DNA of 64,000 nt from NCBI GenBank assembly GCA_023701435.1, contig JAMPXB010000001.1, positions 186,001 to 250,000 on the forward strand. The letters are read 5' to 3'. Below are positions 43,386 to 52,693 of the stretch, one piece after another. The notes under the pieces are model-generated. The model saw only the letters and a program-made list of their open reading frames with translations, did no database searches and was not told where the DNA came from. Made by a program: the position numbers and the translations under genes. The first letter of the stretch is position 1, and each line of letters starts with the position of its first letter. The DNA is from Bacteriovoracaceae bacterium (lineage in GTDB: Bacteria; Bdellovibrionota; Bacteriovoracia; Bacteriovoracales; Bacteriovoracaceae).

Positions 43386-45338
43386 ATGATTCATAAGCTT
43401 TTATTCCCATTTCTCATTTTCGTTTGGAGCTTCTCTTCGTTTGCAGCAGAAGATGATTTCAAAATGAGAGTGAGTTGGGTCAAAACACTTAAAGAACTCA
43501 TTCATCAAATTGAAACGACTGAAGACAACAAAATGGTTCTTCAGGAAAAAAAGTTTTTAAAAACATGGAGTCTCATCAGTGAGGCATGGGCAGATGCCCG
43601 TTACGACTGCTTCTATGCAGGCTGGCCCTCGACTTTAAAATCGAGCGGCGGAAAAAAACTTTGTCAGCTTCCAATTCGGTCGAACTCTAGTTATGAAAAA
43701 GGAATTTGTAAAGGTGATGAGCTTCAATGTCAGCCACTTTTATTTGGAAAAAATCTTTGTGTTTCCTTTAGGACAAAAGAAGAAAGAAATTCTTCTTTTT
43801 CAAACTGCGAGAAAAAATTCCAAGCAGCTAAAAATGATCATTATGATTTCTTAAGGAATATTTCCCGCGAACAGGCAAATGACCTTCGGGAAATGTCCTC
43901 CCTTGCTGCTGATATTTGTGGATCGACTTCGAGCTCTCCTCAAAAAGGAAGCAGTATTTGTAATAAAATTAATGAGAAGCTGCCTGATGCCATGAAGGCC
44001 ATTGATCGGGGTTTTGTGGAGGCCACTGCTCAAAGATATCCCGCCACAGAAGAACCGGAGCCCATTCCTACCGGGAGTACACCACTGGTAAAAGCGGAAG
44101 ATTGTGAAGAAACGACAAGTGATGAACATCAGCTGCTTACCAAAAGTGTCATGGGTATTCAGAAAAAGGCGAATGAACCCTATGCTGAATCTTATGAGAA
44201 AATTAAGCAGGAGTTTCTCTCCTCACCATTTTGTGATCCAGAGAAAATCGCTAACAATTCAGACAATAAACCCAGCGCCATTTATATGTCTGTATTGATG
44301 GATGAACTAAGAAATATTGATTATCTGAGCTCTGTCACAAAAAGAAGCGAGTTCATGAAAACCATGCAGGATAAATTTAATTTAAGTTTTTCCGCTCAAA
44401 ATGATGTTTTAGCACTTTTTAACCAGTCCAGCAGCAGCCCTAGTAAGGAAACCTCTATGAGAATAAGGGGCCTGATACTACAGGACGCGATTAAAAATTA
44501 TCGGCCTGGTAACAAACAGCTGGACCAGGAGATGAAAGAGGATCTAGCAAAGAAGAATATTTTCAAAAAGAATTCTGAAGGTGAAATTGAGTGCCCATTT
44601 ATCAGTAAAGATGCGTTTATGAAGGCAATGGCCGGTAAGGAAGATGTTTTGAAAAGCCATGGCGGAAGCATCAAGAAAAAAAATCAAATAACTATCGTGG
44701 ATTATACCCGTCCATCCAATGAGCGGCGGATGTTTGTCATTGACCTTGAGACCAATCAGGTCCTTCATAATACCTGGACCGCCAATGGTATTGGAAATGA
44801 CGGCGGTAAAGGTCAGGACGGCAAGGGAGGTTCTCCTCAAATGTCCAACCAACCGGGCTCACTGAAGTCTTCAGACGGCTTTATTATTGCCACCGCTGCT
44901 TCCCATGGTAACCGCTTTGGTCCTAACGTTCTTTTAAAAGGAATTGATTCCAATAATACCAATATGGCGGCAAGAGCGGTCATCGTTCATGGCTGGGACT
45001 CACCCATGGGTGATTATGCTAATGGCATGAGGGATTATAACGAGAATACCAGAAAATACGATCGTCCTTACGATGTCATTGAACGGGTGATGAAGGAGGA
45101 CTTTAAAAACGGCAGTTCCCAGGAGATGGAAAAAGCTCTTTGGGGTGTGAAAGGGTCGCTGATGACCACTCCTTACCTTTCGCCAACGGAAGGATGCCTG
45201 GGGGTTCCGACGGTCAATATGAAGCATTTGGACCGAAAGGGAAGAAATAAGGATCAGGTAGAACTTCTTAGAGAAGATCTACCTGGCTCAATTATATTCA
45301 GTTATTCAGGTCCGGATATGAAATCGATGTATCTCTAG
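43386..45338 (+). CDS. Secreted L,D-transpeptidase-like protein (YkuD_2 family)
   Basis: 650 residues. The signal peptide (MIHKLLFPFLIFVWSFSSFA-A) and about 380 residues of unrecognised Cys-containing sequence precede a C-terminal catalytic domain. There ITIVDYTRPSNERRMFVIDL, KSSDGFIIATAASHG, ARAVIVHGWDSPMGDY and SPTEGCLGVPTVNM match murein L,D-transpeptidases of the YkuD_2 type. The nucleophile would be the Cys near residue 604 and the His in VHGWD. It should act on peptidoglycan. It converges with the barrel gene by a 4-base overlap. Confidence 0.78.
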   Translation: MIHKLLFPFLIFVWSFSSFAAEDDFKMRVSWVKTLKELIHQIETTEDNKMVLQEKKFLKTWSLISEAWADARYDCFYAGWPSTLKSSGGKKLCQLPIRSNSSYEKGICKGDELQCQPLLFGKNLCVSFRTKEERNSSFSNCEKKFQAAKNDHYDFLRNISREQANDLREMSSLAADICGSTSSSPQKGSSICNKINEKLPDAMKAIDRGFVEATAQRYPATEEPEPIPTGSTPLVKAEDCEETTSDEHQLLTKSVMGIQKKANEPYAESYEKIKQEFLSSPFCDPEKIANNSDNKPSAIYMSVLMDELRNIDYLSSVTKRSEFMKTMQDKFNLSFSAQNDVLALFNQSSSSPSKETSMRIRGLILQDAIKNYRPGNKQLDQEMKEDLAKKNIFKKNSEGEIECPFISKDAFMKAMAGKEDVLKSHGGSIKKKNQITIVDYTRPSNERRMFVIDLETNQVLHNTWTANGIGNDGGKGQDGKGGSPQMSNQPGSLKSSDGFIIATAASHGNRFGPNVLLKGIDSNNTNMAARAVIVHGWDSPMGDYANGMRDYNENTRKYDRPYDVIERVMKEDFKNGSSQEMEKALWGVKGSLMTTPYLSPTEGCLGVPTVNMKHLDRKGRNKDQVELLREDLPGSIIFSYSGPDMKSMYL

Positions 45339-46369
45339 AAGCGGACTGAGAAATCAGCTCCGAAGGCGGTAGTGTCAGGTCTAAATTTCAGCAAAGTCTG
45401 AGTGAAAAGCCCCACGCTTTTAAGATATTTTAACTGCTGAGGGAAATAAGTCAGATTCACACGTCCACGATGGGGAAGATTGTTATTGAATTCCCGTGAG
45501 CCTGATTGAACTCCGCGCTGATCCCAATCAAGAGTCACAATAGAACCAAGCATCCAGCGGTCACTAAAGCGGTAATTCACATACGGACCACCGCTCACAA
45601 TCATAGTCTGCATGGCCGTCGGCTTGCCTCCAACAAAAGGGGGGGCCTGAACATTGTTTTTGTAATACATGCGATACACTTGACCCATAATTCCCGCGGT
45701 CCATCTTAGGTCAGGCATTTGAAAAGCGAGATTTTGAGACAAGACCAGACCGTATTTCATATCAAGATCTTTCGAGATAGCTGAAGTCGGGGCCTCATAG
45801 GAGAAGGTGGTGAATAAAGTAGCACCAGACAAAGTCAGTGCTGGTAGGCTGACGTAGGCGCGGGCATTAAAAAATTCTGTACTCGGTCGATTGGTGAAAT
45901 TAAAACCATCTTTATCTTTATTCTGAACTTCTTTTGTATATCCGTTACTGGCAGAAAGAGTTGCACCAAAGGCCCAATCAGTATTGATTTGATGGCGCAA
46001 GTTTACGGCATGAAAGCTTTGAAGTGGAGCTCGTCCAGAGTTGGGGGAATCGATTCCTTCTTGAAACACATTATAAGTTTCTGTGCCTTTTCCAGAGGCC
46101 GTGGGGCCCAGAAACTGCTGGTAGTAGGAAAGTGAAGTGTTCTCCCAAAGACGTTGGGCTAGACTCTTCTGAGGCATGGCCTGTTGGAGAACTTGTCCTT
46201 GCTGAAGATATTGGTTCTGCGAATTTCTTTGGGCGACCAGGTTCCCCTGATCAAAATTATTTGGATCATTGTTCTGTGCTTGAGCAACATTGAGCATGAT
46301 CAGAATCATAAAGCCGGCAAGGACCAGAATGAGAATATTTGAAGAAAGACTTGAACGCTTAATTTTCAT
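45335..46369 (-). CDS. Outer-membrane beta-barrel protein, third gene of the ATP-grasp operon
   Basis: 344 residues. An N-terminal hydrophobic signal (ILILVLAGFMILIMLNVAQA-Q) is followed by a Gln/Asn-rich linker. From residue 80 there is a barrel-like domain of alternating strands (WAFGATLSASNGYT, WMLGSIVTLDW) ending FGADFSVRF with C-terminal Phe. The start overlaps the stop of the preceding gene as ATGA, so it is coupled to the membrane protein gene. Function unknown; it would place part of the system in the outer membrane. Confidence 0.72.
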   Translation of the reverse strand: MKIKRSSLSSNILILVLAGFMILIMLNVAQAQNNDPNNFDQGNLVAQRNSQNQYLQQGQVLQQAMPQKSLAQRLWENTSLSYYQQFLGPTASGKGTETYNVFQEGIDSPNSGRAPLQSFHAVNLRHQINTDWAFGATLSASNGYTKEVQNKDKDGFNFTNRPSTEFFNARAYVSLPALTLSGATLFTTFSYEAPTSAISKDLDMKYGLVLSQNLAFQMPDLRWTAGIMGQVYRMYYKNNVQAPPFVGGKPTAMQTMIVSGGPYVNYRFSDRWMLGSIVTLDWDQRGVQSGSREFNNNLPHRGRVNLTYFPQQLKYLKSVGLFTQTLLKFRPDTTAFGADFSVRF

Positions 46370-48603
46370 ATTTTAGTCCCGGCAGTATTTTTGTTATTGG
46401 CCATTCCCAAATTATCAAGCTTATCGCGGTCACTTAAAAACTCTCTCAGATTATCGATCACGATCATTCTCTGGGTGGACTCGATGTCTTTTCCGATTCT
46501 ATTCATGATTTCTTCTCTGATACCCACATACTCTAAAGTAAGATTGTGGAGAAGCGTCTCGTACAACATAGAAACTTTCGATCGAGTTAGCATCTCGGCC
46601 GGTGTCAATAATTGTCCTGAAACATCGCGCTTGATAAGGAGGGCCAATTCATCACGTTTTGCCGAGTACATAGACTGAAGGACCCAGGCAGTATTTCTCA
46701 CTGACCAAATGTACATATTCAGACCCATGTTCGACGCTTCCTCTGCCTTAGAATTCTGCAGGAAAAGGATTTCCCACTGACGCTTCATGTGTGAGCGGAA
46801 CTCTTTTGTGTCATAAACATCTTTTTGCTTGAAAAGATTGGAGTTGGCCTGAAGATTGTTCAGGACAGTGCCAGTTTCTTTTCTTGCTTTGGCATAGGCC
46901 TCGGCAAGTTTTTGAATATTTTCATAACCTTCAGGACGCTTGAGGTCTTTATAGCGCCATGAAAGAATATTGGTCATCTCTTCCATGAACACGAAAGCGC
47001 GGCCCACATAATAATCACTTCGCTTTTGTTCATTGTCCTGGTCTAACATGACATAGATTTGATCCAGGATAAAGCGGCCCATGCGGTCCCAGAGGTAGAG
47101 TTCAAGCTGCTGAGTACGGTTGATCTCATTAAAAAGATACTGCTTCATTTTGGCAGAAAGATTTGGATTTTCTGCTCGCAGTTTAAAGATAAGGTTATTG
47201 TAGCGCTCAAGTTCTTCCCAGGTAGACTCTATCTGCATTGGAAAGTTGTATTGAGTTTCCAGCTGTTCCAGACGGCCCATACGTGAAGCGTATTCAATGT
47301 TTTCTTCATAGGCGATCTGGAGCTGTTTAAAGTTGCTCATGCGCTCAGACCAACTGGTCTTATTGATTTTCTCTGAATCAGTAGTCAAAAGCATATTTAA
47401 AAAAGAAGGAGTCGCACTTTCTGTTGATCCATCACCAAGTTTAATTAAAAGTGGTTTTGATTTGTCAGCAGTAACCGCAGAGGCATCAATAATATTGGCC
47501 ATGATGGCCTCTTGAGCGGTGGTTTTGGGAGCAGCTTGGGTGGTCGAAACTGCATCAGAGACAGGTTCGGTTTTTGGTGCTTCGTTTACCTTGGCAGTTG
47601 TGGCGACGGCTTCCTTACTTCTCATGTCGCTTATGACAACTTCACCTTGATCCAAAAGGCGACTGATTTCTGTTTTGGTCTCTAAATAGGCAGAACGAAC
47701 ATGTCCCACTGCCTGCATAGCATGGGGGTTCATCGGCATGGTAATAAAGTAATAGGTAAAGGGCCCATAAACGGCCAGGGCAATGGAGTAGCCCAGGTTG
47801 TTTCGTACGGTTTGAAAAAACCAGATGATTTTACCGATGGTATAACGGTGCAGGAGCCCTTTTAAATTATTAAAGGGACGGGCAATCAGGCGTGCTAGAA
47901 AATTGCCTGCATTTTTACTGATCAGGGCGGTCTTGAAAGCAATGGTTGAAAGTTTATGGGCACGAATTTTCGTTTCCAGTACCACCTTCAATTCATCTTT
48001 ATAGTTTTTAAATACTAATTGTCGCTCTTCCCAGTCCAGTACCGGATCCATTTCGGTGGCCAGGATTTTATTATAAATATTAACGATCGCCGGATCATTG
48101 GTGCGGTCTTGAATAGGGAGTCTGATGATCTTTGAATGATAAGCATCCCTCAAAAATTTTTCAACCGAATGAACCATCTTGGTTTGTGATTTACCTTCTG
48201 AAGCCTTTTTATATTCAAGAGAGAGAAAATTATAGAGGTGGTTAAGAACCGGACATGTGAGGTCCATTTCATGAAAATCCACGATAATGGGCTTCAGCGC
48301 CTCTCGGTCAGAGCTGAAAGTAATGTCACCCTGGATATTAAAATAATCATGGCGCTCTAAGAGCTGGTCTTCAGTTTTAAGAGTTCTTTTTAAAACGTAA
48401 CCGGTACCTCCAAGGATAAGACCCACCAGCAATTGGGCCTCAAGACCATCTTCCTGGTAATCAAAGCCGCTCATGCCGGCGATATTTTTAAGAGGTTGAA
48501 CCTTGCCCCGGCAGTTATAAAGCTTTCTGCCCCCGTCCTGGAGAACGGTCTCCAGGAAAGGTTGAATCTTCGGAACATCCATAGTGAATAAATCGAGTCT
48601 CAT
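46366..48603 (-). CDS. Large membrane protein of unknown function, second gene of the ATP-grasp operon
   Basis: 745 residues (GTG at 48606 or ATG at 48603; AGGA precedes both). The first 240 residues are soluble-looking. A hydrophobic segment near 268-295 (SIALAVYGPFTYYFITMP) is the clearest membrane span, with a weaker one near 58-75. A Thr/Ala/Pro-rich linker (about 335-385) leads to a long helical, Tyr- and Trp-containing C-terminal domain (400-740). No known family recognised. It sits 17 bases after the ATP-grasp gene and overlaps the barrel gene, so the three are probably one operon. Confidence 0.62.
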   Translation of the reverse strand: MRLDLFTMDVPKIQPFLETVLQDGGRKLYNCRGKVQPLKNIAGMSGFDYQEDGLEAQLLVGLILGGTGYVLKRTLKTEDQLLERHDYFNIQGDITFSSDREALKPIIVDFHEMDLTCPVLNHLYNFLSLEYKKASEGKSQTKMVHSVEKFLRDAYHSKIIRLPIQDRTNDPAIVNIYNKILATEMDPVLDWEERQLVFKNYKDELKVVLETKIRAHKLSTIAFKTALISKNAGNFLARLIARPFNNLKGLLHRYTIGKIIWFFQTVRNNLGYSIALAVYGPFTYYFITMPMNPHAMQAVGHVRSAYLETKTEISRLLDQGEVVISDMRSKEAVATTAKVNEAPKTEPVSDAVSTTQAAPKTTAQEAIMANIIDASAVTADKSKPLLIKLGDGSTESATPSFLNMLLTTDSEKINKTSWSERMSNFKQLQIAYEENIEYASRMGRLEQLETQYNFPMQIESTWEELERYNNLIFKLRAENPNLSAKMKQYLFNEINRTQQLELYLWDRMGRFILDQIYVMLDQDNEQKRSDYYVGRAFVFMEEMTNILSWRYKDLKRPEGYENIQKLAEAYAKARKETGTVLNNLQANSNLFKQKDVYDTKEFRSHMKRQWEILFLQNSKAEEASNMGLNMYIWSVRNTAWVLQSMYSAKRDELALLIKRDVSGQLLTPAEMLTRSKVSMLYETLLHNLTLEYVGIREEIMNRIGKDIESTQRMIVIDNLREFLSDRDKLDNLGMANNKNTAGTKI

Positions 48604-48623
48604 CACTTTAATCCTAAGCAGTT

Positions 48624-51600
48624 TTATTGCTGTTGCTGCTGTTGTGTTTGGTTATAACTGTTACCGAGTGAGATTGTGCTCAGAATCGGTCGCAGAGTAA
48701 TCGATCTTGAAAGATCAAGTTTACGGGCAAAACTCACTCCGTAGAACTGATGGTTTCCGATCGCAGTCAATGCTTCATAATCAGGACGGGCCTTTTTTAC
48801 AGCTCTTAAGATTTTAGAAGCATGAATCTTTATCTGCTGATTATTGGCAGAAGGAAGTGTTGAGCGCATTTCATCCCAACTAATTTCAAGACCAAGTTCC
48901 TTGGCAAAAAGAATGTTTTTAGCATTCTCAAAGGCCGGAATAACTTCCTGCAGGGCCTTTACTTTAACCTGGTTAGAATTAGGCATCATATAGCCGAAGA
49001 GCGAGCCGTATTTATTCAAAATAGCATCGTAGTCTTCACGGCTTGAATTGATGCCATCACGGATTTCAGTAATAAGATTACTGAAGAAGTAAGGCACAAT
49101 CCTGTCGGCCAGACCATATAAAGGCTGACGCTCTACTGAGATATCTACAGACAGACCTTCAAGTGATGCAGCTGATACTCCCAGGAAATTTCCATAGAAG
49201 TTCAGAAAGTAGGCCTGGGCAATGGCGCCATCTGACAGGGCCTTGGCCTCCATCTTAGTAGTTTCTTCAATCTGGTGATAGTGAATCACTTCATGACCAG
49301 CGGTATAGATCTGAGTAAGAGGATCCAATTCTTTACGGATCCAGATAAAGATATCTGAGTCAGAGAATAGACCATGAGACTTGCGTTTTTTAGCAAAGCA
49401 TTCACCGGCATCTTCACGGGCCGAAAGATGGTACTCAAGAATCTTCTTACTGCTCAGGACCGAGATCCTATTAGGAGTTAGTTCCTTTGAGAAAATTTGC
49501 TGCAGCGGCAGGCCTTGTTTTACGGCAAACTGCTCAAGGTTATATTTAGCATATGGCATGGCCTCCATAAGCTCGATGAGTTCTTTCACATCCACACGTT
49601 TTGAATGCATGATGTCGGTCATGCGCTGTAAGAAAGGAAACTCTTTAAAGTGTTGCTCTCTCTTAATTGCCAGATACTGAATCTTTTTATCGGCCGACAT
49701 TCTCTTGGCATCAGCTTCAATTTTCATCCAGGCCGCTCTGGCCTCTTTGATATGATCTGGGATGAAGTCTGAATCAATCAGAAGTTCACCCGTTGCAAAT
49801 TCTTTCTGAGATGCAGTCAGGAATCCGGAATTCTTGGCAAGGCTTTCATCAGAAAGACCGAAGGTTTCAAACTTCAGTTCAGGATGAACTGTCTCGGTTG
49901 TGAAAAGCTTGGCAAACTCAATGGCCTTCTCTGAATTCTGCAATCGGTCTCTTACGATCACCATGAAGTTCTCAATGAGTTTCATCATGTTGGTAGCAGT
50001 CTTACCGTTGATGTTTTCACGAGGGAAATCAGCTTCAATACTTGCACGTAGAGTGTTCAGAAGGTCATTAAAATCCTTCATGAGAAGCTTATTGTCCCCG
50101 GCCTTCTCTTTCAGCATAGCTCTTAAAGTTTTAAGAATTTTACGGTCATGCTTACGATGTTCTTCAGTGTAGTTCTGATAAACGATGTCCTGATCAATGA
50201 TCAGAAGTTCATCCATCTGGTCACGGAAGCTCTTAGGGAGCTTGTTCTTTCCTTCCAGTCTTTGAAGTGCAGTTACCAAAAGGATCTGGTTGTTATTTAT
50301 TGTTTCAAAGTAGCGGGCCGTTGGCAGGGTAGACTGCTTGGCCTCCAGCACATCAATAATTTTATAAACGGGTTCGATCGCCCGTGGATTCATGAATGAG
50401 AGGACTTCACGACACTGAGTCTTAAGAGAGAGGGCCAGACCCAGCATAGTGTAACTGTCGGCAGTATCATTTTTAAGATGATTATACATCTCCGTGGCCA
50501 GTCGAGAGACTTGAATCAGTTGGGCCGCAACAAACATCGGCAAATGAGTTTGAAGAGGAACCGGGCTTTTTTGTTTGATAAACTCAGACGCAGTTACCGA
50601 TTCAGGAGTTCCTACATCATCAATGACCACGAAAGGAGCATAACCGCCGCCCTTAGAGGTATTAACGATTGAACTCATTGGTCCTTTTTCTTCAGGAGCG
50701 TATCGAACCAGAGCATTGTGGGTCATTTTTGGAAGTGCCTTGGCCCCTCCTCCATAGAAAACCCATAAGCGGATATCGGCCGCAAGATTGGCAAAGCGGG
50801 TTCCTGACTTATCTTTCATTGCCACCGGGATACGGGCAATCTTAACAAGTTTCTGATAAGCATAGTGAGATGGATTTGTTCTCACCATATCCATGACTTC
50901 TTTCTTCGCTTCTGAAGAGAGGGTCTTCATAATGTAGATACCGGAGCCACCAGAAAGGTTAGGGGCCTTGATTACCCACTCATCCATATTATCTTCAATT
51001 ACCTTAACGGATTCTTTCTGCGGTGGAAGAGTTTCAGGTGGCGTAATTTTTGGACCGTTTACGGCAATGCCCAGTTCTTTAATTTTTGAAGAGAAGAACT
51101 TTGGAGCGTATGTCGTCAGGGCCGCAAGGATTATTTTATTATCAAGGATACGGTTAAGACCACCCATGTAGATCCTACGATTTAAAATAGCGTCGATAAG
51201 TCCTGGTACGGAATAATCAGATTGAAGAGGAATTGGATTTCCATTTACGTCCAACACCAGAGGAGCTTCACCTTCTTCACCCAGTTTTAATGAATCACGA
51301 AGATAGATTGGTTCATTGGTATCAGGATCACGAAGAATGATACCACGATCAACATCAAACAAGGCCGAATCAGCGTTGATACGAGAGTAAATGGCGGTCA
51401 CAATAGGATTTGACCCATTGATTGTGCGAAGACGGATATAGCCTTTATCGTCCTGGAACAACTGGACCGGATCAGCGTAAACCAGACCTGAGTAAGCGGC
51501 CAGGTTATGAATCTCCGGTGCAGCACCATTCATTCCTCCAGGTGGAAGAATAACCTGGATACCATCTTTTACACCTGTCCAGTCATCGCCGAGAGACTTA

Positions 51601-52385
51601 TAAGTCTCGGCCAGAACCTGAAAGTGATCATTAGGCATCATCTTGCCCATAGACTCAAGAACTTCCGGGTTCTGCTCATAGTGACCTTCGAGCACGTTCA
51701 TATTGTTGGAAGCACCTGAAGGAGCTCCAGCATTAAGTTCAAGAATTCGGAATGGAAGCTCTGGCAGTTTAGCAACTTTTTTCGATTTCAAAATCTCTTC
51801 AAAGTTTTTCGATTGCTCCAGATAGTCTTCAATTAAAACCAGATCGAGACCGACGTTATCAAAGAAGGGATACTTCTTCATGTTCGGATGGTGGAGTTGA
51901 GGGAAATAGTTCGGTGACTCAATAATGGCCTGGATGAAAATCTTTCGAATATCGGCCGGCAGTGATTTTACAAATGGAGAATCTTTAATGGATTTTGAAC
52001 CATAGATATCCTGGATTACACAACGAAGTGAAACGATAAGGGACTGGGCCGCTTTTTCAATAGTATTGAAAACCGACTTCTGCAAAGGAACGATAGTCGT
52101 TGTACAAGGGACAGTAAAAATTTTGTAATTACCACTGGCATCTGACTTTTGGAAAGTTAGGTCGCGCTTACGGATAAAACGGGTGAGATTTCTTGATTCT
52201 TTCAAGTGAACAGAAACTTCTCGTGAAAGTAGATTCTTCACCAGTGCTTTTGAGTGTTTGTAGGGCGCGCGCTTTCGCTTCGATGAAAAGATGTAGTTCG
52301 CAACATCTACTTTCACACTCCCAATAAACCCTTGATTAGGGTTATACGGTTGGAGTTTGCGACGAGAATTTTTCACTTTAATCAC
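48624..52385 (-). CDS. Circularly permuted ATP-grasp protein fused to an HExxH metallopeptidase-like domain
   Basis: 1253 residues with a GTG start preceded by GAGAGG. The region 180-600 follows the circularly permuted ATP-grasp pattern: ILELNAGAPSGASNNM (213-228), AIYSRINADSALFD (331-344), WVIKAPNLSGGSGIYI (470-485), DIRLWVFYGGGAKA (537-550) and VNTSKGGGYAPFVVID (574-589). Related proteins are ATP-dependent amide ligases. A helical region (610-980) follows, then IYTAGHEVIHYHQIEE with HEVIH at about 1031-1035, a zinc-peptidase motif. The protein ends QTQQQQQQ. No signal peptide is seen. The ligase-peptidase fusion is unusual; biochemical function is unknown. Confidence 0.72.
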   Translation of the reverse strand: MIKVKNSRRKLQPYNPNQGFIGSVKVDVANYIFSSKRKRAPYKHSKALVKNLLSREVSVHLKESRNLTRFIRKRDLTFQKSDASGNYKIFTVPCTTTIVPLQKSVFNTIEKAAQSLIVSLRCVIQDIYGSKSIKDSPFVKSLPADIRKIFIQAIIESPNYFPQLHHPNMKKYPFFDNVGLDLVLIEDYLEQSKNFEEILKSKKVAKLPELPFRILELNAGAPSGASNNMNVLEGHYEQNPEVLESMGKMMPNDHFQVLAETYKSLGDDWTGVKDGIQVILPPGGMNGAAPEIHNLAAYSGLVYADPVQLFQDDKGYIRLRTINGSNPIVTAIYSRINADSALFDVDRGIILRDPDTNEPIYLRDSLKLGEEGEAPLVLDVNGNPIPLQSDYSVPGLIDAILNRRIYMGGLNRILDNKIILAALTTYAPKFFSSKIKELGIAVNGPKITPPETLPPQKESVKVIEDNMDEWVIKAPNLSGGSGIYIMKTLSSEAKKEVMDMVRTNPSHYAYQKLVKIARIPVAMKDKSGTRFANLAADIRLWVFYGGGAKALPKMTHNALVRYAPEEKGPMSSIVNTSKGGGYAPFVVIDDVGTPESVTASEFIKQKSPVPLQTHLPMFVAAQLIQVSRLATEMYNHLKNDTADSYTMLGLALSLKTQCREVLSFMNPRAIEPVYKIIDVLEAKQSTLPTARYFETINNNQILLVTALQRLEGKNKLPKSFRDQMDELLIIDQDIVYQNYTEEHRKHDRKILKTLRAMLKEKAGDNKLLMKDFNDLLNTLRASIEADFPRENINGKTATNMMKLIENFMVIVRDRLQNSEKAIEFAKLFTTETVHPELKFETFGLSDESLAKNSGFLTASQKEFATGELLIDSDFIPDHIKEARAAWMKIEADAKRMSADKKIQYLAIKREQHFKEFPFLQRMTDIMHSKRVDVKELIELMEAMPYAKYNLEQFAVKQGLPLQQIFSKELTPNRISVLSSKKILEYHLSAREDAGECFAKKRKSHGLFSDSDIFIWIRKELDPLTQIYTAGHEVIHYHQIEETTKMEAKALSDGAIAQAYFLNFYGNFLGVSAASLEGLSVDISVERQPLYGLADRIVPYFFSNLITEIRDGINSSREDYDAILNKYGSLFGYMMPNSNQVKVKALQEVIPAFENAKNILFAKELGLEISWDEMRSTLPSANNQQIKIHASKILRAVKKARPDYEALTAIGNHQFYGVSFARKLDLSRSITLRPILSTISLGNSYNQTQQQQQQ

Positions 52386-52693
52386 AACGACCTCTCAAAA
52401 ATGTCTGATAGTTTTTCAGATTTTGGTTGAGTGTAACCAAGAACTCTGTGCAGTGCAGTAATTACAGATTCAGAGTGTAAAAACTACAGACAGTGTCTTT
52501 GGAAACCCAAAACTCTTGTGGGCTTCTTGCAATTTTAGTGACAAGGATAATTTCTTATTAAATTAGGAACTTAGATCCTCACAAGTGACCAAGCTGAGGA
52601 CAAATGTCTAAAGTTTGGGCAAATTGGTACAAGAAGCAAGTTGTCTATATCATTGAACTTTTTGTTTAGCGATGATCAAATTATTGGCCAGTC
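52386..52693 (-). promoter_or_regulatory. 308-base gap upstream of the ATP-grasp operon
   Basis: No gene is seen. It must contain the promoter of the minus-strand operon and any end of the kinase transcript. The clearest element is an inverted repeat, TTGGTT-GAGTGT-AACCAA at 52423-52440, 38 bases before the GTG; it has no T run and could be an operator. No terminator for the histidine kinase gene is obvious, so read-through from the two-component genes into the operon is possible. Confidence 0.4.

Noticed and set aside
48627-48650. CAG/CAA repeat at the end of the ATP-grasp gene
   Set aside because: Encodes a short poly-Gln tail. Too short to call a functional repeat.
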